A stretch of DNA of 64,000 nucleotides from Ruminococcus sp. OA3. Lineage in GTDB: Bacteria; Bacillota; Clostridia; Lachnospirales; Lachnospiraceae. The stretch spans positions 1,240,001 to 1,304,000 of the forward strand of contig NZ_JAKNTO010000001.1 in assembly GCF_022440845.1 (NCBI RefSeq). The letters are read 5' to 3'. Shown one piece after another: positions 34,418 through 44,180 of the stretch (its first letter is position 1; each line of letters starts with the position of its first letter). The notes under the pieces were generated by a model that made no database searches, was not told where the DNA came from, and saw only the letters and a program-made list of their open reading frames with translations. The translations under genes were made by a program, and so were the position numbers.

Positions 34418-35491
34418 ATGATGGATTCCAGAGAACGAGTTTTTACCGCAGTAGAACATAAAGAGGTGGACCGTCCCCCTGTATTTGCAACATTTACGCC
34501 GGAGGTAGATGAAGCTTTAAGAAATCATTGCAATATTGACGGGGATGTGGACACCGGCTATGCATTGGGGAACGACATGGTTAAAGTGACGGTCGGAATG
34601 GAAAACAGTTTCTATATGACAGATGATTCCACCTATACCTGCCCTTTTGGCGTTGTATGGAAAAATGTGAAAAACTCCAGCGGTGCTTATACGGAGATCG
34701 TGGACGGTGCACTTCGAGACGATGAGGATGGTTTTAAACTAAAGAATTACGAAATACCAGACCCTCATAATCCAGAACTGTACAAACATGTAAAAGCAGC
34801 GGTAGATCGTTACGGGAAGGAGAAGATCATCGTTGGGTCCTGCCAATGTTCTGTATTTGAGACCGCGTGGTATCTGACAGGTCTGGAAGACTTTCTTGCC
34901 ATGATGCTTACCGATGAGGATTACACCGATGAATTACTTGACAAGGTGATGCAGTTTCCGCTGCATGCGGGACTCCATATGATTGAAGCGGGCGTGGACG
35001 TCATCTGGCTTGGAGATGATGTTGCGACGCAGCTTGATATGATGATTTCGGTACCTGACTGGAGACGTTATCTGAAAGAAAGATACGCCTGCATGTTCTC
35101 TGAATTCAAAAAGGCTAACAAGGATATTCTGCTGGCATATCATTGCTGCGGCAACTGTGAACGCATTATAGACGAATTAGCCGAAATAGGGCTGGACATG
35201 CTGCAGCCGATCCAGCCGCAGGCAATGGACCCTTATATGATAAAAGAAAGGCATGGGAAAAATGTGACACTGTTCGGCGGCCTTGATATTCAGGATTTGT
35301 TCCCAAATGGAACGACTCAGCAGGTGGTACAGACCGTATACGATTATAAGCGGTATCTGGGTGCCGGCGGCGGATATATCGTATCCCCTGCACATCATCT
35401 CCAGAGTGATACGTCCGTTGAAAAAATCTGTGCATTTTATGAGGAAGCAAAGAAGCCCGTAGAAAACTACGATTACAAATACGTAAGATAG
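34418..35491 (+). CDS. UroD/MtaA-fold protein 3, possible methyltransferase
   Basis: The protein has 357 residues of the URO-D superfamily, in a subfamily apart from the other three. It starts MDSRERVFTAVEHKEVDRPP. The metal motif is H242-C-C244-G-N, then FGGLDIQD; the third-ligand site reads SPAHHLQSDTSVEK, with His where MtaA has Cys. GAAGGAG lies upstream; ATG 34421 is an equal alternative. It heads a seven-gene operon with a ChvE/GguAB-like importer, two zinc dehydrogenases and an isomerase, so it belongs to a sugar or sugar-ether catabolic route. The exact reaction is unknown. Confidence 0.8.
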   Translation: MMDSRERVFTAVEHKEVDRPPVFATFTPEVDEALRNHCNIDGDVDTGYALGNDMVKVTVGMENSFYMTDDSTYTCPFGVVWKNVKNSSGAYTEIVDGALRDDEDGFKLKNYEIPDPHNPELYKHVKAAVDRYGKEKIIVGSCQCSVFETAWYLTGLEDFLAMMLTDEDYTDELLDKVMQFPLHAGLHMIEAGVDVIWLGDDVATQLDMMISVPDWRRYLKERYACMFSEFKKANKDILLAYHCCGNCERIIDELAEIGLDMLQPIQPQAMDPYMIKERHGKNVTLFGGLDIQDLFPNGTTQQVVQTVYDYKRYLGAGGGYIVSPAHHLQSDTSVEKICAFYEEAKKPVENYDYKYVR

Positions 35492-35516
35492 CCGTATTGG
35501 AGAGGAGAATAAAACT

Positions 35517-36656
35517 GTGAAAAGAAAAATGATGGCAATTGCGATGACGTTAGTTATGGCGCTGGGAATGCTGGCGGGGTGCGGAGTATCAGGCGGTACG
35601 GAGAGCGCGGCAGGTACGGAAAAGGCCCCGGCAGAGAAGTCTGAAGAAGGCAGTGCGGAGAAAACACAAATCAAGATTGCGGCGGCAATGCCAACCACCG
35701 GCAATGCGAGATTTGTCACCGATGGAAAGATCTTTAAAAGCTATTGCGAAGAAAAAGGATATCAGTATACGGATCAGTTTGCAGAAAATGATGTCGCAAC
35801 ACAGATTCAGCAGATTGAGGGCTTTATCAGCGGCGGTTATGACGCGATCATCGTCTGTCCCGTTGACGGCGCGGGTGTATCCAGTGCGGTGAAGAAAGCA
35901 CGTGATGCGGGAATCAAGATTGTTTCATTTGACCGCATGGTGATGGATACGGAGGTTGATTATTATGCGACATTTGACAATGTCGGCGTGGGAACGAAAG
36001 ATGCCGAGTATATCGTTGAAAAATTAGATCTCGACAATACATCTGATAATAAGACGTACAATGTGGAGATCTTTACCGGAGATATAGCGGATAATAACGC
36101 GCTTCTCGGCTATCAGGGAGCGATGGAAGTTCTTCAGCCTTACATAGACTCGGGAAAAGTTGTTGTGAAGTCGGGACAGACGGAGTATGAGCAGGTAGTC
36201 ACAACCGGCTGGGACTCCGGGGAAGCGCAGAAACGGATGGAGAATCTGCTGTCCTCTTATTACCAGGATGAAAAGGTCGATGCGGTTCTGACCACTTATG
36301 CCAATCTGGCGCTGGGATGTATCACCGCCTTAAAATCAGCGGGCTACGGGACGGACGATAAACCACTGCCGGTTACAACGTCACAGGATGCGGAGATCGC
36401 AGCGTGCAAATCCATTCTGGCAGGTGAACTCAGTATGTCCATTCTAAAAGACGACCGTATGCTTTGCCCGATTGCAATTGATATGGCCGTTGCGGCTGTC
36501 AAAGGGGAAGAATACCAGGTAAATGATACCGATACCTATGACAATGGTACTGGTCCGTTGAAGACATATAAAGGAGAAATTACTACATTCGACATCGATA
36601 ATTTTAAGGAAGTTGTCTATGACAGCGGATTCCTGACCGAAGAGGATTTACAGTAA
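35517..36656 (+). CDS. Sugar-binding lipoprotein, ChvE-like
   Basis: The protein has 379 residues with lipobox LAGC at about residue 20. The binding domain begins IKIAAAMPTTGNARFV and ends GPLKTYKGEITTFDIDNF, as in ChvE-type multiple-monosaccharide binding proteins. The GTG start has GGAGAGGAG upstream. It is the binding subunit for the ATPase at 36729 and permease at 38296. ChvE-type proteins bind several aldoses, so a broad or modified-sugar ligand is possible. Confidence 0.87.
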   Translation: MKRKMMAIAMTLVMALGMLAGCGVSGGTESAAGTEKAPAEKSEEGSAEKTQIKIAAAMPTTGNARFVTDGKIFKSYCEEKGYQYTDQFAENDVATQIQQIEGFISGGYDAIIVCPVDGAGVSSAVKKARDAGIKIVSFDRMVMDTEVDYYATFDNVGVGTKDAEYIVEKLDLDNTSDNKTYNVEIFTGDIADNNALLGYQGAMEVLQPYIDSGKVVVKSGQTEYEQVVTTGWDSGEAQKRMENLLSSYYQDEKVDAVLTTYANLALGCITALKSAGYGTDDKPLPVTTSQDAEIAACKSILAGELSMSILKDDRMLCPIAIDMAVAAVKGEEYQVNDTDTYDNGTGPLKTYKGEITTFDIDNFKEVVYDSGFLTEEDLQ

Positions 36657-36664
36657 CTCCATTG

Positions 36665-36704
36665 AAACCGGATGAAAGTGCCTGTACTGTCATCCGGTTT
36701 TAAG
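36665..36704 (+). terminator. Intercistronic hairpin after the ChvE-like gene
   Basis: A perfect 11-bp stem, AAACCGGATGA / TCATCCGGTTT, stands between the lipoprotein and ATPase genes and is followed by TAAGTTT. It probably tunes the binding protein to transporter ratio. Confidence 0.6.
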
Positions 36705-36728
36705 TTTAAGTAAAGGAGTGTAAAAAAT

Positions 36729-38255
36729 ATGTCAGATTATATATTGGAGATGAGAAATATCATCAAAGAGTTTGATGGCGGCGTCCGTGCGCTGAATCAT
36801 GTGAATCTAAAAGTAAAAAAGGGCGAAATTCACGCCGTTGTAGGAGAAAATGGTGCTGGAAAATCTACGTTGATGAACGTGTTGAGCGGAGTGTATCCCT
36901 TTGGCTCGTACACAGGGGATATCGTCTATAAGGGTAAGACGCAGAAGTTTCGTAATTTAAAAGACAGCGAAAAAGCCGGAATTGCCATTATCCATCAGGA
37001 GCTGACATTGATACCGCTGCTCAGCATCCGGGAGAACATATTCCTTGGCAATGAGGTTGCCAGGAAGGGGATTATCAGCAGAAAAGAATCGTATCAGAAG
37101 GCGTGCCGTCTGATGGAGGAAGTCGATCTTGACGAATCCCCGAATATGCCGGTTATGAATATTGGCGTGGGAAAGCAGCAGCTGGTTGAGATCTGCAAAG
37201 CGCTCTCGAAGGACTGCGAACTGCTGATTCTGGATGAGCCGACAGCCTCTTTGAACGATATGGAGAGTAATATCCTGCTGGAGCTGCTGCTTGATTTCAA
37301 GAAAAAGGGAATGACGTGTATCCTGATATCCCATAAACTCAAAGAGATTGAGAAAGTAGCCGATTCCATCACGGTTATCCGGGATGGGACATCCATTGAG
37401 ACGATGGACATTCAAAAAGAAGCAATCACCGAAGACAGAATTGTCGCAAGCATGGTAGGCAGAGAAATGACAAACCGCTTTCCAGAACGCAGGAATCAGA
37501 CGGGAGAAATTCTGTTTGAAGTGAAAAACTGGGTGGTGGCGCATCCTGTCATACAGTCAAGAATGGTATGCGATGACATTTCTATCAATGTCCATAAGGG
37601 AGAAGTGGTGGGGATTGCAGGACTGATGGGGGCGGGAAGGACGGAGTTTGCCATGAGTCTGTTCGGCCGCTGTTATGGAAATTATGTATCCGGAAAGATT
37701 TTTAAGAACGGACGGGAAGTCATCTATAAAAACCCAAAACAGGCGATCGACGATGGGATGGCTTATGTGACAGAGGACCGGAAGGGAAGCGGTCTTGTGC
37801 TGATGAATGATATCAAGGACAATACGGCACTTGCCGGACTGGACCGCCTTTCGAATAAGGGCATTATGGACAAAAAGCTCATTTTCCGGAAATCTGAGGA
37901 GATGAGAAAGGCCATGCATATAAAAACTCCCGACGTCTTTGAACGCGTTGGCAATTTATCCGGGGGGAATCAGCAGAAGGTGATGCTTGCCAAATGGATT
38001 GTGATCAATCCCGACGTTCTGATCCTGGATGAGCCTACGCGTGGAGTGGATGTGGGTGCAAAATATGAAATATACTGCATCATCAATGATCTGGTGAAAG
38101 CCGGTAAAGCGGTGATCGTCATTTCCTCGGAGATGGAAGAAGTCATCGGTATCAGTGACAGAATCTATGTGATCAATGAAGGAAGGATTACAGGGGAGTT
38201 CACGAAGGATGAAGTGACGCAGGAAGTTATTATGAAATCGATTATTCAAAAATAA
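36729..38255 (+). CDS. Sugar ABC transporter ATP-binding protein, GguA/RbsA type
   Basis: There are two ABC domains in 508 residues: GENGAGKST, MNIGVGKQQLVE and ILDEPTASL in the first; GLMGAGRTE, TEDRKGSG, LSGGNQQK and LDEPTRGVD in the second. All catalytic motifs are intact. AAAGGAG precedes the ATG. It lies between the ChvE-like lipoprotein and a long permease, the gene order of multiple-monosaccharide (GguAB/MmsA-type) importers. Confidence 0.92.
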   Translation: MSDYILEMRNIIKEFDGGVRALNHVNLKVKKGEIHAVVGENGAGKSTLMNVLSGVYPFGSYTGDIVYKGKTQKFRNLKDSEKAGIAIIHQELTLIPLLSIRENIFLGNEVARKGIISRKESYQKACRLMEEVDLDESPNMPVMNIGVGKQQLVEICKALSKDCELLILDEPTASLNDMESNILLELLLDFKKKGMTCILISHKLKEIEKVADSITVIRDGTSIETMDIQKEAITEDRIVASMVGREMTNRFPERRNQTGEILFEVKNWVVAHPVIQSRMVCDDISINVHKGEVVGIAGLMGAGRTEFAMSLFGRCYGNYVSGKIFKNGREVIYKNPKQAIDDGMAYVTEDRKGSGLVLMNDIKDNTALAGLDRLSNKGIMDKKLIFRKSEEMRKAMHIKTPDVFERVGNLSGGNQQKVMLAKWIVINPDVLILDEPTRGVDVGAKYEIYCIINDLVKAGKAVIVISSEMEEVIGISDRIYVINEGRITGEFTKDEVTQEVIMKSIIQK

Positions 38256-38295
38256 GAGACTGGAAGTGTAAACGTTCATGAGGAGGATATAAGAA

Positions 38296-39456
38296 ATGAA
38301 AGTTACAGAGATAAAAAAGAGCGGAGGCCTTTCGAAATATGGATTGCTGATTGCCCTTGTTATCATTATCGTATTTTTTCAGCTGATAACGGGAGGAAGT
38401 GTCCTGACGCCCCTCAACCTGACAAATATACTGATGCAGAACAGCTATATTATCATCCTGGCAATCGGAATGCTCTATGTAATCATTGCCGGCGACTTTG
38501 ATATGTCCGTAGGCTATGGTGCGGGTTTCATAGGCGCGGTATGTGCCTCTCTGATTCTCAGAGCAAAAATGCCGGTTATCCTGGCGGTGATCATCAGTGT
38601 CGTGCTTGGAATGTTGATCGGGATTTATCAGGGATGGCTGGTATCCTACTGTAAAGTTCCGGCATTTGTTACGACTCTTGGTGATATGATGGTGTTCCAC
38701 GGGCTGATGCTCATGACACTGAACAATGAGACCATCGGACCCACGCCGGATTCTCTGAATTCAATCAGTATGAATTACCTGCCGGATATCACCGCAGGAC
38801 ACCTGAAAATCGTGACCCTTATCACAGGAGTGATTGTTGCGGCTGCTTATGTGATAATCAGTATGAGAAACAGGGCGGAGGCAAAGGAATTTGGCATCCA
38901 GTCTTCTGCAATGGGATTCTGGATTAAAAATGTGATTGTCATAGCGGTTGTCATTTTCATTGCGTATATGTTCGCATCTTACAATGGAATACCGTGTATC
39001 CTGGTCCTGCTTGCAGTGATCATTGGAATTTATTCTTTTGTCGGAAATAAAACAACGCTTGGAAGAAGGGTTTATGCGCTTGGCGGCAATGAAACGGCGA
39101 CAAGACTCTCCGGTATCAATACACGGTTTGTGAAACTGCTTGTGTTTGTGAATATGGGAGTTTTGACGAGTGTCGCCGGTGTGGTTTATCTGGCAAGGTT
39201 AAATTATGCCACACTTTCCGCGGGAGCTGATTTTGCAATGGATGCGATTGCGGCCTGCTTTATCGGCGGGGCATCTTCAAAGGGCGGGGCAGGAACCATC
39301 TTTGGGACAATCGTAGGCGCGCTGGTGATGGGAATCCTGAACAACGGAATGCAGCTGATGGGGCTTGGAACAGATGTACAGCAGTTTGTAAAAGGACTTG
39401 TCCTGATTTTTGCAGTGCTGCTTGATGTTATGACGAAGGTTGGAAAGAACAAATAG
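38296..39456 (+). CDS. Sugar ABC transporter permease, GguB/XylH type
   Basis: At 386 residues it is longer than RbsC-type permeases, as in GguB/XylH. It has many membrane spans, a family motif region (IAGDFDMSVGYG), the cytoplasmic loop GRRVYALGGNETATRLSGI, and ends NGMQLMGLGTDVQQF. GAGGAGG lies upstream. It completes the importer with 35517 and 36729. Confidence 0.9.
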   Translation: MKVTEIKKSGGLSKYGLLIALVIIIVFFQLITGGSVLTPLNLTNILMQNSYIIILAIGMLYVIIAGDFDMSVGYGAGFIGAVCASLILRAKMPVILAVIISVVLGMLIGIYQGWLVSYCKVPAFVTTLGDMMVFHGLMLMTLNNETIGPTPDSLNSISMNYLPDITAGHLKIVTLITGVIVAAAYVIISMRNRAEAKEFGIQSSAMGFWIKNVIVIAVVIFIAYMFASYNGIPCILVLLAVIIGIYSFVGNKTTLGRRVYALGGNETATRLSGINTRFVKLLVFVNMGVLTSVAGVVYLARLNYATLSAGADFAMDAIAACFIGGASSKGGAGTIFGTIVGALVMGILNNGMQLMGLGTDVQQFVKGLVLIFAVLLDVMTKVGKNK

Positions 39457-39470
39457 AAGGGGAGATCAGT

Positions 39471-40541
39471 ATGGAAGCAATTGTATTTGGCGAAATCGGT
39501 AAATTTGAGTATACGCAGCGTCCGGAGCCTGTGATCCGTAATGCTGACGATGTAAAAATAAAGATACTTGCTGCGAGCATCTGCGGGTCTGACGTTCACA
39601 TTCTTGCGGATCCGCCGGGGATAGCGGCAAATACCGGGATTATTCTCGGACATGAATGTGTGGGTGAGGTTGTTGACATGGGAGAGGGGGTTACCGGTTT
39701 TTCTGCAGGGGATCACGTGATTCTGGATAATAACCTGACCTGCGGTATCTGTCCGTTCTGCCGGTCAGGACATTCGAATATGTGTATCAACATGCGTTCC
39801 ATGGGATCAGGCATAGACGGCGTATTCTGTGAATATGCGGTGGTCCCGGAGTACGCTGTGGCAAAAATACCAAAGGATACTGACATACGGAAGGCGGTTT
39901 TTGCTGAGCCGATGAACTGCGTGATGAGTGCGGTCAAAAAGCTTGATGTTGTGTTGGGATGTACGGCTGTCGTTCTGGGCGGCGGTCCGATTGGACTGAT
40001 TTTTTCAGAGTTTCTGAAAAAAAGCGGGGCCGGAAGGGTTATCATCTCAGAGGTTTCAGAGTCGCGCAGTTCCTACGCTGGCGCCAATGGGGCAGACCGT
40101 GTCATCAATCCTGTAAAAGAAGACCTGCGGGAAGAAATATGGAAGGAGACGGACGCACTCGGTGCTGATATCGTAATTGATGCGGTGGGATGCCTTATGA
40201 AAGATGCGATCAGCATCATACGGCCTGCCGGAACCATACTCTTATTCGGCCTGAACGCAAATGCACGTGCTGACATTGCGCAGAATGATATCACCATAAA
40301 GGATGTTACCATCCTTGGAAATTATATTGCGGTAAATGCCCTGGAGGATGTGGCAAATACGCTGAAGAATGATTTGATGGATTTTACAGATATGATTACT
40401 CATGAACTGCCGCTGAAAGATTTTGGAGTCGGACTGGAAGCAATCAGGAAGGGTGAAGCCATGGAGGTCGTTCTTTATCCGGGCAGATTAAGCAGTGATA
40501 AATCGAATGGAGGCGGCATGAATGAAAGCAGCAGTTTTTGA
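39471..40541 (+). CDS. Zinc-dependent medium-chain dehydrogenase 1
   Basis: The protein has 356 residues of the MDR family. The catalytic zinc ligands lie in SICGSDVH and GHECVGE; four structural zinc cysteines are in CGICPFCRSGHSNMC. The cofactor loop reads VLGGGPIGLI. Similar enzymes oxidise polyols or sugar-derived alcohols (sorbitol or threonine dehydrogenase-like) with NAD(P). It starts 14 bases after the permease and overlaps the second dehydrogenase gene by 20 bases. Its place in the importer operon suggests it oxidises the imported compound. Confidence 0.87.
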   Translation: MEAIVFGEIGKFEYTQRPEPVIRNADDVKIKILAASICGSDVHILADPPGIAANTGIILGHECVGEVVDMGEGVTGFSAGDHVILDNNLTCGICPFCRSGHSNMCINMRSMGSGIDGVFCEYAVVPEYAVAKIPKDTDIRKAVFAEPMNCVMSAVKKLDVVLGCTAVVLGGGPIGLIFSEFLKKSGAGRVIISEVSESRSSYAGANGADRVINPVKEDLREEIWKETDALGADIVIDAVGCLMKDAISIIRPAGTILLFGLNANARADIAQNDITIKDVTILGNYIAVNALEDVANTLKNDLMDFTDMITHELPLKDFGVGLEAIRKGEAMEVVLYPGRLSSDKSNGGGMNESSSF

Positions 40542-41562
40542 AGGCGAGGGGGTTCTCACGGTCAAAGAAGTAGAAATGCCCAAAATACAGAGAAGCACCG
40601 AACTGATTCTGAAGGTTGAATGTGCCAGTATATGTGGAAGTGATATCCATGGATTAAGTATTCCACCGGGGCAATACATGAAGCCAGGAATCATATACGG
40701 TCATGAATTTTGTGGAACGATTATGGAAATGGGGGATGGTGTCGAAGGCTTTGATGTGGGTGAGCGGGTAGCGGTCAATCCGCGGGTACGCTGCGGTACC
40801 TGCTATGAATGCATACATAATAAAGGAGATCTCTGTTCTGATTCTTATCATTATGGACAGACCGGAGACGGAGGATTCGCCCAGTATGCACTGGTGGATG
40901 CAAGACAGCTGTATCACGTAGACAAAGGCGTCAGTCCGGAACTGGCTGCCCAGGCAGAGCCCCTTGCCTGTGTGATGAATGCCGCGAAAATCGCACGGCC
41001 TGTGCCCACGGATTATGTATTGCTGTATGGCGCGGGGCCTGTCGGCCTTACGTTTATTCGGGTGCTGAAGCTGTTTGGAATAAAGAACCTCATCGTTACA
41101 GCCAAAGGCAAAGACCGGGTGAAAGAAGCAAAAAACTGCGGCGCGGATATTGTGGTGGACGTCCAGAAAGAAAGTGTCGTGGATGTTATGAGAAGGGAAT
41201 GGCCATATCGGGCCGATCTGATCATCGATGCCGTCGGCAGAGGGGACGTTCTCTCCGAGGCGTTTGAGTTATTGAATCCCAGGGGGCGTATGATTTTGTT
41301 TGGGCTTGATAACAACGCCCGCTCTGTGATTTCACCGGGTGCCATTGTGATGAATGAGTATACACTGCTCGGGGTTCTTGGAAAGGATTTTCCAGCGGCA
41401 ATTGAAATCCTGAAGCACAAAGATCTGGGGCTGGAACGGTTCATTACACACCGGATTCCGCTCGAGGAGATAGGCACCGGAATTGAATTGATGCGCTCCA
41501 AACAAGCGTGCCGTGTGCTCGTCTACCCAAACGGCCTGCCTCAGGAGATATCAGCAGAATGA
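40522..41562 (+). CDS. Zinc-dependent medium-chain dehydrogenase 2
   Basis: The protein has 346 residues, is paralogous to the upstream enzyme, with SICGSDIH, GHEFCGT, structural cysteines CGTCYECIHNKGDLC and cofactor loop LYGAGPVGLT. GGAGGCGG lies before the ATG. Two different zinc dehydrogenases in one operon imply two oxidation/reduction steps, or an oxidation at one carbon and a reduction at another. Substrates are not deducible from sequence. Confidence 0.87.
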   Translation: MKAAVFEGEGVLTVKEVEMPKIQRSTELILKVECASICGSDIHGLSIPPGQYMKPGIIYGHEFCGTIMEMGDGVEGFDVGERVAVNPRVRCGTCYECIHNKGDLCSDSYHYGQTGDGGFAQYALVDARQLYHVDKGVSPELAAQAEPLACVMNAAKIARPVPTDYVLLYGAGPVGLTFIRVLKLFGIKNLIVTAKGKDRVKEAKNCGADIVVDVQKESVVDVMRREWPYRADLIIDAVGRGDVLSEAFELLNPRGRMILFGLDNNARSVISPGAIVMNEYTLLGVLGKDFPAAIEILKHKDLGLERFITHRIPLEEIGTGIELMRSKQACRVLVYPNGLPQEISAE

Positions 41563-41632
41563 GATGGTACATTCCAGCTGCGGCAAGGCGGCAACGCCGA
41601 AAGATCATAACAGGAAGGAAAGGATATCTGAA

Positions 41633-42517
41633 ATGAAGAAAAATGCGATTGCAATGCACTCTTCGGTCGCGACCAGCGGCAATCTGGTGACGAATCTGAG
41701 GATAGCGAAAGAGGTTGGTTTTGACTGTGTTGAACTTACCGTGATTCCCATGATCAAACCATATCTTGAAGCGGGGCACTCATTAGAAGAACTGGCGGAA
41801 TTAACAAAAGATTTTGATATCGCTGGGATTGGCTGGCTTCCGGATATTGAACGACAGGGGGAAGATTTTGAAAAGCTGATGAAGGAAGCCCGTGAAATGT
41901 TTGAAATCGCCCACGCCATTGGCGCCGGGGGAATCGAATGCCTGACAGGCCCTGCCGATGTAAATGCTGTCCGGCATTTTAAGAACCATGAACCGTATGA
42001 GGGATACCAGGGGCTTCTCGGGCTGCCTGCCGACAAACAGATGGAGCTGCTGAAAAAGAATGTTGCTGCGCTGGCGGATCTGGCCATGGATTATGGACTA
42101 TGTCTGTATTTAGAGCCGCTCGGCTGGACACCTGTTAACAAAATATCACAGGCCTATGAGATAGCAAGGACCTGCGGGAGAGATAATGTAAAATGCGTGA
42201 TCGATACGTGGCATGCCTATGTCGCCGGTGACACCCCGGAAGAAATAGCTTGTATGGATAAACACTATATTTACGGGGTCCATGTCAGTGATTCGCTTGA
42301 GGCAGAGGAGGGGACAGTTCCGGATGAAAATATGATCCGAAACTGTGCGCTTGGCGAAGGCGTCGTCGACTATAAGAGTTACTGCGACGCGGTGAGAGCG
42401 ACGGGGTACGACGGATGGTGGAACGCCGAGTTATTCAGCCGCCGGCAGATGCAGATGGATCCGAAAGAGGTGGCGCGGGATATTTATGCCAAATTGAGCA
42501 GGCTGGCAAAAGGGTAA
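41633..42517 (+). CDS. Sugar phosphate isomerase/epimerase-like TIM-barrel protein
   Basis: The 294 residues form an AP_endonuc_2-type barrel (xylose isomerase-like). Metal-site strands are visible at LYLEPLG, CVIDTWHAY and YGVHVSD, and near the C-terminus WWNAELFS. An ORF start at 41513 overlaps the dehydrogenase; the ATG at 41633 has GGAAGGAAAGG upstream and fits the family. It is the last gene of UroD operon 3 and would isomerise a keto-sugar or inositol-like intermediate. Confidence 0.83.
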   Translation: MKKNAIAMHSSVATSGNLVTNLRIAKEVGFDCVELTVIPMIKPYLEAGHSLEELAELTKDFDIAGIGWLPDIERQGEDFEKLMKEAREMFEIAHAIGAGGIECLTGPADVNAVRHFKNHEPYEGYQGLLGLPADKQMELLKKNVAALADLAMDYGLCLYLEPLGWTPVNKISQAYEIARTCGRDNVKCVIDTWHAYVAGDTPEEIACMDKHYIYGVHVSDSLEAEEGTVPDENMIRNCALGEGVVDYKSYCDAVRATGYDGWWNAELFSRRQMQMDPKEVARDIYAKLSRLAKG

Positions 42518-42546
42518 GATACTGAGATTAACTGCGGGGGATAATG

Positions 42547-42582
42547 GGCGTATCGGATAGAAATATCTGGTATGCCTTTTTT
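42547..42582 (+). terminator. Terminator of UroD operon 3, left copy of a 36-bp repeat
   Basis: GGCGTATCGGATAG...TATGCC folds with an inner GGATA/TATCT helix and ends in six T residues. The same sequence with three differences recurs at 47611-47650. Confidence 0.75.
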
Positions 42583-42773
42583 GCGGCTGGAAAAAGGTAC
42601 ATATGTCAATTTTAAGAATATAATTTTTGTAAAATAAAGTAAATCTAAAAAAATAATATATTGATATATATTGATATTGTAATGTGTTATTATATATTTA
42701 TAAAATAATTTATTATAGACAAAGTAGTAAAAAGCTAAGACCGTATTGGGGAATATGAGAGGAGGAGATTCCA

Positions 42774-42809
42774 TTGGCAAGTGAATTCGGCCATAAAACT
42801 ATTCAATAA
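42774..42809 (+). other. Possible 11-codon leader ORF
   Basis: GGAGGAG at 42761-42767 is followed after 6 bases by TTG and a short frame MASEFGHKTIQ ending 21 bases before the secreted-protein start. Two other places in the window (47803 and 60975) show the same strong ribosome site and CCA-TTG/GTG pattern. Confidence 0.3.
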
Positions 42810-42830
42810 TAAATGAGGAGGGATTTGAAT

Positions 42831-43436
42831 ATGTTTAGACGGAATATCAAAAGAAAAACTTGGTGTTTATTATTATTAATGTGTATGGTAACACAAATGA
42901 TGTGCATTCCTGTGTTTGCACAAGATACATCTTCAAAGATTACTACAACTGTAAAAATCACAGATTTATCTACTGGAGAAGTAAAACAATATGAAATTGA
43001 TGATGCAAGATCAATAGCAGAGGTTGATGCAGAAGGCAGACCAGTTACAACTACTATTATTGAGGTCGGCGGCAGCCAAAGTGATATGGCTCGTGCTGGG
43101 CAATCTAATTATGATGATTTTTCTGGCTGGCGTGGCACAGTAACAATTTCCTATACAGATAATGGAACCTATGCGAATCTTACAAAAGCTACTGGAAATT
43201 GGACGAGAAGAAGTGGTTCAACTTCTATTTCCGGAATGTCAATGACTTACGGTCAGGCTTTGGGAACAAATAGTAGAAATAGTTCTATCGGGTTATCTTC
43301 AAATTCGACCACAACGGTTACACCCTCATGGCCTGCGGGAAAATATGGATATGGTATTGGGCACTACTTAGGCGCCACTATTCACGCAACAATAGGTGGT
43401 AAATATGTTTATATCAGCTGTAATGTTAATTATTAA
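42831..43436 (+). CDS. Small secreted protein of unknown function
   Basis: The 201 residues have a basic, hydrophobic N-terminus (KRKTWCLLLLMCMVTQMMC) and a Sec signal ending near VFAQDT. The mature part is Ser/Thr/Tyr/Gly-rich (WRGTVTISYTDNGTYANLTK, KYGYGIGHYLGATIHATIGG), as in beta-sandwich exported proteins. There is no lipobox or sortase motif. AGGAGGG lies before ATG 42831; a start at 42813 is not supported. The gene is AT-rich compared with its left neighbours and begins the accessory island. The mature Ser/Thr/Tyr-rich part loosely resembles that of the secreted protein at 47978. Confidence 0.7.
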   Translation: MFRRNIKRKTWCLLLLMCMVTQMMCIPVFAQDTSSKITTTVKITDLSTGEVKQYEIDDARSIAEVDAEGRPVTTTIIEVGGSQSDMARAGQSNYDDFSGWRGTVTISYTDNGTYANLTKATGNWTRRSGSTSISGMSMTYGQALGTNSRNSSIGLSSNSTTTVTPSWPAGKYGYGIGHYLGATIHATIGGKYVYISCNVNY

Positions 43437-43473
43437 ATAATAATGCTTTACATATTACTTAATTTGTATTTAA

Positions 43474-43514
43474 AAAGTAGGCATATTGGATGAGGCATCT
43501 GATATGCTTACTTT
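43474..43514 (+). terminator. Hairpin after the secreted-protein gene
   Basis: AAAGTAGGCATAT / ATATGCTTACTTT pairs over about 13 bp with one mismatch. Its GGCATAT...GGAT...ATCTG...TATGC layout resembles the 42.55 and 47.61 kb hairpins. The T-run is weak. Confidence 0.5.
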
Positions 43515-43702
43515 GATACAGCCGTATTAAATACTTTTTGAAGGTGGATTTTAGACGTCAGTAAATGCAAGAATCGCTTAGTCAGGGGTGTTAATTATTT
43601 TGTCCGAATTTTGAGTAATGAAAGGCAAAGCTGTGATTTATATTTAAAGCGATCAGCAATTTTATATTAAAATGATTATAGAGCAATTTAAGGAGAGTGG
43701 CT

Positions 43703-44122
43703 ATGAAGTCAGAGAATAAAAATAAGAACGCATTACTGGTTATGTCTGCAATTTTGTCCGTAGCATATATGGTATTAGATCTGCTGCTATATCCTTACTT
43801 AGCGCGGCTGCAAAGTATACGGTATATACCATATGTCCTCTACTATTGCAATACCATAAGAGTTGTGGGAATATTTGTCGTGATGTTGTTTTTGTTGCTG
43901 TTTTTAAATAAAAAAAATGTTGTAACACTGGGGCACAAAAATAGAGTGATGTTGTATGCCGGTATAGGAATATATGTCATTTATTATTTGCTGTTTTTTC
44001 TGAATTTTGGGATTGGAGTAGGATTTATAGGTGGTGAAATTATTATACAAATATCAGTGATTCACTCCTGGATTTTATGCATCCCCGCAATATTTCTGGC
44101 ATTGGGACTTGTGAAGGAATAA
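43703..44122 (+). CDS. Small membrane protein of unknown function
   Basis: The 139 residues contain four predicted membrane spans (about 12-33, 45-68, 78-103 and 110-135) with short loops and a Lys/Asn-rich start (KSENKNKN). AAGGAGAG precedes ATG 43703. AT-rich. It lies between a secreted protein and the c-di-GMP-controlled gene in the accessory island. I do not recognise the family. Confidence 0.65.
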   Translation: MKSENKNKNALLVMSAILSVAYMVLDLLLYPYLARLQSIRYIPYVLYYCNTIRVVGIFVVMLFLLLFLNKKNVVTLGHKNRVMLYAGIGIYVIYYLLFFLNFGIGVGFIGGEIIIQISVIHSWILCIPAIFLALGLVKE

Positions 44123-44180
44123 TTGTAATATCACGCCTCAGCAGTATGAGTGAAAATATCATAGTCACTTGATAGAAGTC

